This document shows, one piece after another, positions 27,827 through 36,555 of a DNA stretch of 64,000 nt. The stretch's first letter is position 1, and each line of letters starts with the position of its first letter. The DNA comes from Thiodiazotropha sp040506275. Its GTDB lineage: Bacteria > Pseudomonadota > Gammaproteobacteria > Chromatiales > Chromatiaceae. The stretch lies in contig JBEVXD010000007.1 in the NCBI GenBank assembly GCA_040506275.1, positions 155,046 to 219,045 on the forward strand, written 5' to 3'. The notes under the pieces are model-generated. The model made no database searches, was not told where the DNA came from, and was given only the letters and a program-made list of their open reading frames with translations. The translations under genes were made by a program, and so were the position numbers.

Positions 27827-28513
27827 ATGGCGGACAAGCTGACTAAGACAACCGGGGTTATAACTGTAACCCTGGTTGTTACATGCATGTTGCTTATTGC
27901 ATCCTGTAGTACTGAGACAAAACAGCTTTTCTTTGATATTCAACCTCCTACAGTCAAAGACCTAGCAGAAAAGGAACTACAAAGGCAGGCTGTCTTGATT
28001 GAATCCCAATCGATGGAACTTAAACAGGGTCAATCTGGAAATCTTGGCGGTTCGCTGTTTTATCCAGCTGAAGACAATGCACCACGACCAGATATTGAAT
28101 CTATCAAGGAGTGGGATCAGGTAAAGAAAATATTACCAAAAGATGATGAGAAAAATATTGACTGGTCATATGCACTAAATAATGGATTAATTAGACCACG
28201 TCCAGGCAAGGACCCAAGATCATTGTGGGCCACAGCCTTTCAATGGGATTTCGTCATAAAACAAGAAGATCGTGAAGACGATGCCTTCTTTCCCCACTCT
28301 GCACATACTGTTTGGCTTGGTTGCAAGAATTGCCATAATCCATCTCTCTATCCTTATAAAAGAAATCCCGCAACCATGAAAGAGATGAAACGAGGGGCGT
28401 CTTGCGGAGCGTGCCACGGCAAAAAGAAAGTATCCTTCTCTCTCAAAGCATGTGATCGCTGCCATTTAAACGATGACGACGAGGACGAGGACGAGGAAGA
28501 AGAAGATGAGTGA
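27827..28513 (+). CDS. Trihaem cytochrome c lipoprotein (c7-type)
   Basis: 228 residues from ATG 27827. A lipoprotein signal ends IASC (Cys27). A charged region without haem sites fills the middle. The last 80 residues hold three haem motifs (CKNCH, CGACH, CDRCH) with distal histidines (HSAH), the c7-type trihaem pattern. The protein ends in a run of about 16 Asp/Glu residues, unusual for a cytochrome. It probably sits on the periplasmic face of a membrane and passes electrons to the barrel complex encoded downstream. It starts 31 bases after the tetrahaem gene. Confidence 0.9.
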   Translation: MADKLTKTTGVITVTLVVTCMLLIASCSTETKQLFFDIQPPTVKDLAEKELQRQAVLIESQSMELKQGQSGNLGGSLFYPAEDNAPRPDIESIKEWDQVKKILPKDDEKNIDWSYALNNGLIRPRPGKDPRSLWATAFQWDFVIKQEDREDDAFFPHSAHTVWLGCKNCHNPSLYPYKRNPATMKEMKRGASCGACHGKKKVSFSLKACDRCHLNDDDEDEDEEEEDE

Positions 28514-28565
28514 TATATAAAAGCATTTTAGTTTTGTTCTTTTTGGGTAAAAAAGTGGTGAAGTT

Positions 28566-28910
28566 ATGTGTAGGTACAGTTGTATTATACTGTCGACATT
28601 GATATTTCTTTTTGCATGCTGCTCATCGCTTACTGCTGCTCCGGGTGATATTCAATATACCCGTGAAGGTGGTGATCCAGAAAAATTAAAATCATTTCCA
28701 CCATCAATTTTTCCTCATTGGATACATCGTATCAACTACCGTTGCGATGCCTGCCACAATACAATATTTGAAATGAAGACAGGCACTACAACAATAAACA
28801 AAGATCTGATGAAAGAAGGCAAAGTCTGTTCCACTTGTCACAATGGAACAGAGGCTTTTGACGATGGATTTGCGAATTGTAATCGCTGTCATTTGATAAA
28901 AGAGAAATAG
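28566..28910 (+). CDS. Small trihaem c7-type cytochrome
   Basis: 114 residues: a signal peptide, then FPHWIHRINYRCDACH, CSTCH and CNRCH. Three haem sites with the c7 spacing, paralogous to the C-terminal part of the preceding lipoprotein. It is a candidate soluble periplasmic shuttle. The stop codon is four bases from the start of the outer membrane barrel gene, so translation is likely coupled. Confidence 0.92.
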   Translation: MCRYSCIILSTLIFLFACCSSLTAAPGDIQYTREGGDPEKLKSFPPSIFPHWIHRINYRCDACHNTIFEMKTGTTTINKDLMKEGKVCSTCHNGTEAFDDGFANCNRCHLIKEK

Positions 28911-28914
28911 TAGT

Positions 28915-30936
28915 ATGCGTCTGTGGGAGATCATGCCAAAAAACATGATATCTCCTGTCTGTGGAGGTTTACTGACTATTCTCACCTGTATATGGAGCGC
29001 TAACCTTTCTGCAGAGTTAGGACTTGGTGATAATCTAGTGCTTTATCCGACAGAGTTAGATGCTATTGTAAAATTTGATGGCACAAAGAGACGTAATGGC
29101 AGCGACTCTCGCGAGACTGAATGGGAAGCCGGTCTCAGGATTGCACAAATGGGTTATCTACTGGATCCGAAGATCGCCTGGTTTCTATTTGATATCGAAC
29201 CTGTTTATACATGGTCTGAATTTGAATCAGATCAATCACGGCAGGAAAACGATGGTGAATTTCTGAATTATCTTATACAGACTAACCTGTTAAGAGGGAC
29301 ACCAGGCCCGTTTGGTTTAGATCTCTCAGCTCAAAAAAGCTCAAACCTCAACACCGGTTCCCTGGGAAGCCGTTTTGATACGGTGATAGATACAAAAAAC
29401 GCTACCATTCAATGGAAAAACTCAGCGTTTCCCACAAGCCTTTCATACGAAGAGAGGACTCTGGACGAGGAATTCAGGTCTAGCCTGAACAGTTCCATTA
29501 CTGAACGAGATGAATTATTAAAGAGTTGGATTCTAAAAGGACGCAGTAGCAAACTTAGTATCTATCTGGAGCGTAGTGAACTTGATGATAGAATTATTAT
29601 TCGCGACCAGGATTACGAACTTAATAAAGGTAATCTATCCCACAATTTATTTTGGGGTAGCAACAGTCAACTGCACTCAGTCGCCACCTATTATGATCGA
29701 GTTGGATTTAATGCAAACGAACGTCTGACTATCGATGAGACTGCTAGAATACAACACTTGGATAATCTTTTCAGTCGCACATCTTATCACTATCAATCTA
29801 TTACACAGAACATAGAAAGCACTGAACATGGTGGTGATTTTGAGCTACACCACAGACTATATAAGAATATTGACACAATTGCGCATATCAATATCAATAG
29901 TCGTGAATCAGATGATTTGGATGAAGACAGGTGGAGATTCGGTTTAGAGACACAATATACGAAAAATGACATTTTCGGCGCAAATATCAGAGCTGGACTG
30001 CGAGGTTCTTATCAGGAAACTGACCGGATTTCCAATCTGAGTACCATTGACATCATCGATGAGAGTCAAGTAGTGCCACTGACAGGTGCAGTTATACTAG
30101 ATCAACGTTTTATCACGACCAGCACGATTATAGTTACCGATAGTAATGGAGCAATTGTATATAATGAGAATATAGATTATACAACACTTCAACTATCCGG
30201 CGATCTAACACAGTTACAGATCCTTCCTGGAGGAAGAATCAATTCTGGTGATACCATACTTATAAGTTACCAGGCTCAGCAACTACCTTCACAAGAGTTC
30301 TCTACAACATTCACGAATTACCACCTCTCAATAGATTATGGTTGGATCAGAATCTCACATTCTGACAGCAAATCTGATGATAAACTAATCTCTGGCGCGA
30401 GTGAGAGCTTTCTACAGAATACTCGTAATACATTCTCTGATCTTGAATTTAGATTCAAGCCATTGGGTATAGATACTGTATTAGGCGCAGAACGTCGTTT
30501 TACTATGTCAGGCGGTTTCGAATCAACAGTATATACGCTCAGTCAACTTTTTAACTGGTCATCGTCCTGGAATAATAGAAAACAGGGCATAATTTGGAAC
30601 TTAAACGCCACCCAATCTTTCACAGAACAGGAGTCACTTGACACGGATCTCTACCGCATTGATCTCACTGCCAACTGGCAAGTCAGTCATAACTTCAATA
30701 TTCGTCCCGTGATAAGCGCTTGGAAAAGGAAGGACAGAGGTAGTGCTATAACAGGTGGATACAGAGACGATCAGTTCTTCACAGCAGGCCTCTGGGCTCA
30801 ATGGCGATATCGTAAAATAGAGTTGGATTTTAATTATCATCACGATAAACGTGAAGTTACCAGTACACAGAATAATGGTACTACGGAAACGATCGATGAC
30901 AGGTTGATGTTTACACTAAGACGGAGAATATTGTGA
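28915..30936 (+). CDS. Large outer membrane beta-barrel of the cytochrome cluster
   Basis: 673 residues. A signal peptide (about to LSAELG) is followed by a conserved GLGDNLVLYPTELDA box and then by alternating hydrophobic/polar strands with aromatic girdles to the very end (final strand RLMFTLRRRIL). Size and strand count (over 20) resemble MtrB/PioB-type porins and other conduit barrels, though I see no direct sequence match. Its place between trihaem and 12-haem cytochrome genes suggests it sheathes cytochromes across the outer membrane. The start could also be the internal ATG at 28933. It overlaps the next gene in GTGA. Confidence 0.8.
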   Translation: MRLWEIMPKNMISPVCGGLLTILTCIWSANLSAELGLGDNLVLYPTELDAIVKFDGTKRRNGSDSRETEWEAGLRIAQMGYLLDPKIAWFLFDIEPVYTWSEFESDQSRQENDGEFLNYLIQTNLLRGTPGPFGLDLSAQKSSNLNTGSLGSRFDTVIDTKNATIQWKNSAFPTSLSYEERTLDEEFRSSLNSSITERDELLKSWILKGRSSKLSIYLERSELDDRIIIRDQDYELNKGNLSHNLFWGSNSQLHSVATYYDRVGFNANERLTIDETARIQHLDNLFSRTSYHYQSITQNIESTEHGGDFELHHRLYKNIDTIAHININSRESDDLDEDRWRFGLETQYTKNDIFGANIRAGLRGSYQETDRISNLSTIDIIDESQVVPLTGAVILDQRFITTSTIIVTDSNGAIVYNENIDYTTLQLSGDLTQLQILPGGRINSGDTILISYQAQQLPSQEFSTTFTNYHLSIDYGWIRISHSDSKSDDKLISGASESFLQNTRNTFSDLEFRFKPLGIDTVLGAERRFTMSGGFESTVYTLSQLFNWSSSWNNRKQGIIWNLNATQSFTEQESLDTDLYRIDLTANWQVSHNFNIRPVISAWKRKDRGSAITGGYRDDQFFTAGLWAQWRYRKIELDFNYHHDKREVTSTQNNGTTETIDDRLMFTLRRRIL

Positions 30937-31940
30937 CCAGGCCATTAATAGTAGCATTCGTGCTGGTCTTAAATGCCTGTTCATCAGCAGGACCGCTAGT
31001 TTTATCAAGACCTAGTGATTTATCACACTTGGTATGGCCTGCTGCCCCTGAAGTATCGAGAATAGAGTTCCTCACTGTCTTTAGTACTCCCACTGACCTG
31101 GGTATTGAAAAGTCATTCTTTAGAAAAGTTATTGACTTATTCACAGGCAGTGAAGAGCAGCACCTTACTCGACCTTACTCTGTAGCTGTTTACGATAAGA
31201 AGATTGCAATTACCGATCCTGATGCAGCCAAAGTACATATATATCAGCTGGATTCACAATCTTATACAAACATCGATTCAATAGGCAATTATACCCTTGA
31301 GTCTCCAATTGGAACAGCCATAGATAGTGACAGGTTATTCATAGCTGATTCCATACTTAGTAAAGTCTTTATTTTGAATGATTCTCATGAAATCGTTGAG
31401 GTTCTTGATAATTTTTCACGTCCAACCAGCCTAGCTATAAATCCTGATTTACGACATCTTTATATTGCTGACACTTTAGCTCATCAAATCCAGGTTTATG
31501 ATTATGATGGTAATTTTATATTTAAAATAGGTCAACGTGGAGAAGGTAATAGAGAATTTAACTATCCGAGCCATTTAGCATTTTCAAATGATCGACTGAT
31601 CGTTAACGACACCATGAATTTTCGAATTCAGATCTTTGATGTGAATGGACTTGATATACATACTTTTGGCAAGCAAGGAGATGCCTCAGGTTTCTTAACC
31701 CAGTCAAAAGGTCTCACAGCAGACTCTGATGGCCATATTTATATTGCCGATGCACTTGCAAATAGAATTCAGATCTTCAATCAGAATGGTGATTTCTTGC
31801 TTGAGTTTGGTAAAACTGGTGACGATCCCGGTGAGTTTCGTATGCCTTCCGGAATAACAATCTGGGATGACAAAATCTTTGTTGCTGACTCTTATAATCA
31901 ACGCATCCAGGTTTTTCAATACCTGAAGGTCGATGAGTGA
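30933..31940 (+). CDS. NHL-repeat beta-propeller lipoprotein, paralogue 2
   Basis: 335 residues, GTG start overlapping the barrel stop by four bases. Lipobox LNAC (Cys16), then WPAAPEVSRIEFLTVFS corresponding to the WPAPPAKPRIRF box of the paralogue at 25627, followed by about six NHL blades (GLTADSDGHIYIADA, GITIWDDKIFVADSYNQRI). Probably tethered to the outer membrane and bound to the barrel or a cytochrome. It overlaps the 12-haem cytochrome gene by eight bases. Confidence 0.88.
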   Translation: MTRPLIVAFVLVLNACSSAGPLVLSRPSDLSHLVWPAAPEVSRIEFLTVFSTPTDLGIEKSFFRKVIDLFTGSEEQHLTRPYSVAVYDKKIAITDPDAAKVHIYQLDSQSYTNIDSIGNYTLESPIGTAIDSDRLFIADSILSKVFILNDSHEIVEVLDNFSRPTSLAINPDLRHLYIADTLAHQIQVYDYDGNFIFKIGQRGEGNREFNYPSHLAFSNDRLIVNDTMNFRIQIFDVNGLDIHTFGKQGDASGFLTQSKGLTADSDGHIYIADALANRIQIFNQNGDFLLEFGKTGDDPGEFRMPSGITIWDDKIFVADSYNQRIQVFQYLKVDE

Positions 31941-33735
31941 CATGTATAAAGCCTTTCTTCCCTTTATATTACTAATGATAATCACCGCAACCGCTCAAGG
32001 AGGAGTGGCTGACACAGTACACAATCTGTCTTCATCAGGCACTGGCTCGGTTAAAAGCCAAACAGAGGATCGTATTTGTATCTTTTGCCATACGCCTCAT
32101 GCATCTGCGCCAGATTCTCCTTTATGGAACAGATCATCAGGAGGGGTATTTATAGATTACCAAAGTAGCACCAAGAATGCCGAAGCTGGCACAATGAGTT
32201 CATCCTCAGTGTTATGCCTCTCATGCCATGATGGTACCATTGCCCTAGGTAACATGATTAATCCTGGTGCTACCAATGACCTTGGAAACATCTTTATCAG
32301 TGGCCGGTCACTGGTGGGGACTGACCTGTCCGATGACCACCCTGTTTCAATAATTTATAATCCCACTCTTCTATCAACAGACCCTGACTTGATGCACCCC
32401 AACAATATCGACTTACCACTCAGTGGTAATGAACTGCACTGCTCCTCATGTCATGATGCTCATGAAAACATACACCCCCCTTTTCTTCATAAATCCACGT
32501 TAAACGGTGAATTGTGCACTACTTGCCATCAACCATCAGGCACCAGCTGGAACTGGTCCAATAGCTCACATGCAACTTCTAACGCTACAGCTCAGGGAAC
32601 AAACCCATGGTCCGAGCGTAAAGCGGAATGGACAGGTCTCACTGTACAGGAGAATGCTTGTATGAATTGCCATGCGCCCCATAATGCCGCAACAGCAGAA
32701 AGACTGATAAAAAGCAGTGAAGAGGATACCTGCTACCTCTGTCACAATGGAACGGTCGCCCAAACCGACATATTAAGTGAGCAGCAAAAATTTTATCACC
32801 ATCCAGTCGAACAAACACCCAATATAGACCATGAATCCTCACGCATAGAAAATCCTCTGACTATGTCACTACATGTAGAGTGCGAAGATTGCCATAATCC
32901 TCATGCCAGCTTTGATTCTCCACCGATGATTTCATTCAATCCCTTAAATCCTCTTGGCGGCAATCACTCAACTGCTCCTTTTATCAACGGTAGTATGAAA
33001 GGTGTAACAGGTATTGATATAAACGGAAGCTTCAAACCAGAAGCTGATTATGAATATGAAGTCTGTTTTAAGTGTCATGGAGTACCAGCAAAAAGCGCTT
33101 GCGATACCCAACGCTGCTCCACCGCAAACAGCTACAATATGGTGCGCTCAGATGGTACCTATAATATTCGAGATAAAGTCAACTCAGGTAACCCATCTCT
33201 CGTCTCCTATCATCCTATTGAAACAAACAACCCGTTAAACAATAATGATGTGCCGAGCCTTCGTAATGACATTCCTCTTACAACCACCAGCGGACTGATC
33301 TATTGCAGTGACTGCCATAGCAGTAATGCATCTCCTGCTGCTGGCGGAGTGGATCCTGCCGGCCCTCACGGATCAACACATGAGGGCATCTTGGCAGAAT
33401 CTTATGATTGGGATCCTGTTAATTCCACATCACTCTCAAACGATCTCTGTTTCAAATGTCACGATTCGGCAAATCTGTTCACAGATCTATCTTTTCCTCA
33501 TGCTAAACATGTGATTGATGAAAATTTTGGATGTATTAATTGTCATGACCCTCATGGTTCAACGGCTAATCAACACCTGATTAACTTCCTAATCTCGTCT
33601 AACGTTGGGGGACAGACCAGACAGATCATTGGTACTGGAGCATATACAGAACCTACATGGCTTGACACAGGCACACACAATGGCACTTGTTGGCTGGATT
33701 GTCATGGGGCAGTACATAATGGCTTTGACTACTAA
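31933..33735 (+). CDS. Dodecahaem c-type cytochrome
   Basis: 600 residues with a signal peptide. Eleven CXXCH sites in order (CIFCH, CLSCH, CSSCH, CTTCH, CMNCH, CYLCH, CEDCH, CFKCH, CSDCH, CFKCH, CINCH) plus a C-terminal CWLDCH, a CX3CH variant. Residues 25-190 are a four-haem module paralogous to the tetrahaem cytochrome at 27169; the rest has pairs of the CHxPH doubled-CXXCH type. No lipobox and no other catalytic domain was seen. It is probably the outer, surface-facing electron-transfer subunit of the barrel complex. Alternative start ATG 31942. Confidence 0.92.
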   Translation: MSDMYKAFLPFILLMIITATAQGGVADTVHNLSSSGTGSVKSQTEDRICIFCHTPHASAPDSPLWNRSSGGVFIDYQSSTKNAEAGTMSSSSVLCLSCHDGTIALGNMINPGATNDLGNIFISGRSLVGTDLSDDHPVSIIYNPTLLSTDPDLMHPNNIDLPLSGNELHCSSCHDAHENIHPPFLHKSTLNGELCTTCHQPSGTSWNWSNSSHATSNATAQGTNPWSERKAEWTGLTVQENACMNCHAPHNAATAERLIKSSEEDTCYLCHNGTVAQTDILSEQQKFYHHPVEQTPNIDHESSRIENPLTMSLHVECEDCHNPHASFDSPPMISFNPLNPLGGNHSTAPFINGSMKGVTGIDINGSFKPEADYEYEVCFKCHGVPAKSACDTQRCSTANSYNMVRSDGTYNIRDKVNSGNPSLVSYHPIETNNPLNNNDVPSLRNDIPLTTTSGLIYCSDCHSSNASPAAGGVDPAGPHGSTHEGILAESYDWDPVNSTSLSNDLCFKCHDSANLFTDLSFPHAKHVIDENFGCINCHDPHGSTANQHLINFLISSNVGGQTRQIIGTGAYTEPTWLDTGTHNGTCWLDCHGAVHNGFDY

Positions 33736-33808
33736 TCATCTAATCTCACACTACATCCGTAGAAATTTTGTGTTTCGATATACACTTAATTTCACTTGGG
33801 GTTGAACT

Positions 33809-34966
33809 ATGAAAACTGTCACTCAGACGTTAGCACTCTTCACACTTCTAGTAGTTGACATTTCTATCGCACAGGCCAATCCTTCCCCTGCTTTTGAAGG
33901 AAGAAAGCTCTATATATCTCACTGTATGGTTTGTCATGGCATGGGTGGAAAAGGCAATGGACCACTTGCAATTAAAATTGACATCGAACCTGATGATCTC
34001 ACCAGTTATGTCCCAACAAAAAGTGACTACCAACTTCAAAAAATAATTACTGGCAACAAAAACGCACCAAAATCCTTACGATCAGGGCACGGCAAGATTA
34101 GTAAGGACATGCCTAAATGGAAAGATGTACTTAACCAGAATCAGATCACATCACTAATCGCCTATCTTCGTTTCCTCAGCACTACCAAACACCCCCTGCC
34201 AGGAGATCCTGAACTTGGGTATGATGTTTATCAACGTTATTGCTCAATTTGTCATGGTGTCGATGGCGATGGAAATGGCGCTCTAACAAAGCTCATCGGC
34301 GTCAAACCTATCGATCTAACCAACCCAAATAAGACTGACACTATTAGTAATAAATCTTTAGCTAAAGAGATTCTTGATGGAAAGGGAGACTATATGCCTG
34401 GCTGGAAAGACATTCTGACGCAAAAGGAGGTCGAAGGTGTCGTAAGTTATATCAGACTACTATACCAAGTGTGGGCACACCTGGAAGATGGTGGATTAGT
34501 TGTAGTTGTCAGCTACCCAACCACTGAAAGTGAAAAACATGAAACTCTCTCTTTATTGAGTGATACGACCTGCTCCAGCAACGATAATCTGTCAAAAAAG
34601 GGAAAAGCAGAGGCAATAAAAATTGGCAAGCTATTTAAATCCAGGGGTATTGTAATAGATAATGTATTAACCAGCCCGCATTGCCTTGCTCGAGAGACCG
34701 CACTAACCGCATTCGGACGTGCTGATTCACAGGAATACCTGACCTCACTGGAGGAACTGCCTGAGGAGCAGACTGACTCTTATGCAATGCAACTTCAAAA
34801 ACAAATAGGTAACTATAGAGGTAAGGGTAATCTTATTATTTTCACCCATGAATCAAATATAAGAGATCTATCTTTCCAACAACTGAGAGAAGGATACTTT
34901 CTTGTTCTGAAACCTATGGGTAAAAGCGAGTATGAAGAGTTTGGAATTTATAAACTGAATAATTAA
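33809..34966 (+). CDS. Dihaem cytochrome c fused to a histidine phosphatase-like domain
   Basis: 385 residues: signal peptide (to AQAN), two class I cytochrome c domains (CMVCH, Cys39; CSICH, Cys145; each with a downstream Met, KDMPKWKD and DYMPGWKD), then a histidine phosphatase-like domain from about residue 225. That domain keeps NLSKKGKAEAIKIG, LTSPHCLARETALTAFG and the second active-site His (FTHESN, His347), but the family's RHG/RHA motif reads SYP (Ser235-Tyr236), so the nucleophilic histidine is lost. I infer a catalytically dead, possibly binding or structural, domain. It lies 73 bases after the 12-haem gene. Confidence 0.88.
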   Translation: MKTVTQTLALFTLLVVDISIAQANPSPAFEGRKLYISHCMVCHGMGGKGNGPLAIKIDIEPDDLTSYVPTKSDYQLQKIITGNKNAPKSLRSGHGKISKDMPKWKDVLNQNQITSLIAYLRFLSTTKHPLPGDPELGYDVYQRYCSICHGVDGDGNGALTKLIGVKPIDLTNPNKTDTISNKSLAKEILDGKGDYMPGWKDILTQKEVEGVVSYIRLLYQVWAHLEDGGLVVVVSYPTTESEKHETLSLLSDTTCSSNDNLSKKGKAEAIKIGKLFKSRGIVIDNVLTSPHCLARETALTAFGRADSQEYLTSLEELPEEQTDSYAMQLQKQIGNYRGKGNLIIFTHESNIRDLSFQQLREGYFLVLKPMGKSEYEEFGIYKLNN

Positions 34967-35032
34967 CAGGCTCTCCTAATTAATGAAATAGGAGAAATAT
35001 TAGCGGCTAAAAAACTGATCTCTTTTAACCAG

Positions 35033-35058
35033 GTCATTCCAACATTTGTTGGAATGAC
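35033..35058. repeat. Perfect 12-bp inverted repeat between convergent genes
   Basis: GTCATTCCAACA and its complement separated by two bases. This GTCATTCC...GGAATGAC form is a common dispersed bacterial palindrome. It sits between the cytochrome-phosphatase gene and the convergent riboswitch-controlled gene, but has no T-run on either strand to mark a classic terminator. Confidence 0.6.
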
Positions 35059-35116
35059 GGCTTCAGTTAAGTCCAACTGTAATTAATCAGCGGAAACTTA
35101 GTGATCTGAACTGTAA

Positions 35117-35503
35117 TCAGCGACGTACAATCCGCCTGCTGTCAAATAGGGACTTGAATTCTACACTGCACTCAGACTTCTGATCACAGATCACTGCTTT
35201 AACCAGCATCACAGCCCCATCATGACTACTTGGTCGACGCCAGACCGGGATTAGCTTAGTCGAATCATCAAAATAATCACCTTCCATGATCAGAGGATCG
35301 TTATAGAGGCTGGCTAACTCTTCGCAGCGTATGTATAACACACTATTGTGTCCTGTTGTGTAATCACATATCCACTGTTGCTGATCTGCGCCATTATGTA
35401 TTGCGTTATGATTCTGATCACTTGCCGTCGCATTGGACATCATAGTGAAGAGAAACAATATCATACTGAGGAAATGTAATTGTGCTTTGAACCGAGTGTA
35501 CAT
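35117..35503 (-). CDS. Small secreted protein under a c-di-GMP riboswitch
   Basis: 128 residues, family not recognised. A signal peptide (MILFLFTMMSNATA) is followed by a mature domain with four Cys (WICDY, IRCEE, VICDQ, ECSVE), likely two disulfides. The 5' leader contains a c-di-GMP-I riboswitch (35607-35698), so expression should follow c-di-GMP. It converges with the cytochrome cluster. Confidence 0.75.
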   Translation of the reverse strand: MYTRFKAQLHFLSMILFLFTMMSNATASDQNHNAIHNGADQQQWICDYTTGHNSVLYIRCEELASLYNDPLIMEGDYFDDSTKLIPVWRRPSSHDGAVMLVKAVICDQKSECSVEFKSLFDSRRIVRR

Positions 35504-35606
35504 CTGTTATCCCCTATCGAGTCATAGGAGTTCGAAACGGCAAGACGCACAACACGTGGTTATCAGTCTGAATATGCCACCAACCGATTACAATTGGCGC
35601 ATATCA

Positions 35607-35698
35607 CGGTTTCGGTAATCCGTCGGTCATAGGTGGCGAGGCCACCCTTAGACTGTGATTTTGCGTCCCTGCCTTTCAGCAGGTTTGCCTTTTCGAAC
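35607..35698 (-). promoter_or_regulatory. c-di-GMP-I (GEMM) riboswitch
   Basis: On the minus strand the consensus parts appear in order: AAAAGGCAAACC, the stem CCTGC/GCAGG closed by a GAAA tetraloop, GGGACGCAAAATCAC, AGTCTAA, the stem AGGTGGC-type hairpin (GGTGGC/GCCACC, 35632-35646), TATGACCGACGG and ATTACCGAAA. The GAAA loop and its receptor, and the GGGACGCAAA and ATTACCG joints, are the diagnostic conserved elements of the GEMM-I fold. It lies about 100 bases before the start of the 128-residue secreted protein. Confidence 0.9.
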
Positions 35699-36076
35699 AC
35701 GTTACAGAAGCAGATCATTATTTGCTTCTATTGTCTGTAACGACCTGATTCATGATAGCTTTAGCATTGGATCTGACAAACAGGCCCGCAACTATCAGGC
35801 TACAGACGGTTAATCAACAAGCCAGGTAACCAAAAACACACAAATACCCGCAAATACAACATGTTACATACAGCAAAGCCAATTACCATCAGTTACAGAC
35901 AATTTCAGATATGAGCCAATCTACAGCCATCATTGTTTTAGTAAAATCAGCATTCGACCTGTATCGACTAGCCGGATCTTTAGAATAAGGGATCAACCCA
36001 AACTAGTTTTATAGCCCTGATATCGGTCTGAAGAACCACACACCTGTATATGTATGCACTCGCTTGGATCCATATA
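35699..36076. other. Region upstream of the riboswitch
   Basis: About 380 bases between the riboswitch and the 3' end of the tautomerase gene; should hold the promoter for the riboswitch transcript. No gene recognised. Confidence 0.4.
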
Positions 36077-36442
36077 TCAGACCACAAATTGAGCTATCCC
36101 ATCACGAAATGACCAATCAATGTCATGGTTTTCAGTTATCGTAATCAGGACATTCCCAGGATCAATGCCAGGCTCTTTGGCAAGGTTTTCAACACATTTT
36201 TTATAAAATGCCTGTTTTGCTTTGTTTGATCGACCTGCACGCATGATGAGAAACAACATCACCCTGTCACCATCGCGCTCCTGAAATTGAAGACAATGGG
36301 GTTCCACCTCATGCACGATCTGGTAGCGATCATCATCTGGAAAATCCATGGTTTCTATAACTGCAGAATTTACTCCATCAGTAACAGCTTTAATATAATC
36401 CGGCGACTTCCCCTTAAGTATCGATATATTAACTAATGGCAT
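36077..36442 (-). CDS. Tautomerase-family protein
   Basis: 121 residues beginning Met-Pro, so the mature N-terminal proline (catalytic base of tautomerases) is present. MPLVNISILKGKSPDYIKAV and a later YQIVHEV segment match the two-module tautomerase fold in the longer, roughly 120-130-residue members. Substrate unknown. Monocistronic. Confidence 0.85.
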   Translation of the reverse strand: MPLVNISILKGKSPDYIKAVTDGVNSAVIETMDFPDDDRYQIVHEVEPHCLQFQERDGDRVMLFLIMRAGRSNKAKQAFYKKCVENLAKEPGIDPGNVLITITENHDIDWSFRDGIAQFVV

Positions 36443-36555
36443 AACAGAGCCCCTTGGATTAGTAGATCAAATTAAAGAATAGCAGAACATAAATCTATCT
36501 TTACAATCAATATCAGGACATTGTTCTTATATGAAGTTATTAGATAGTATCTAAC

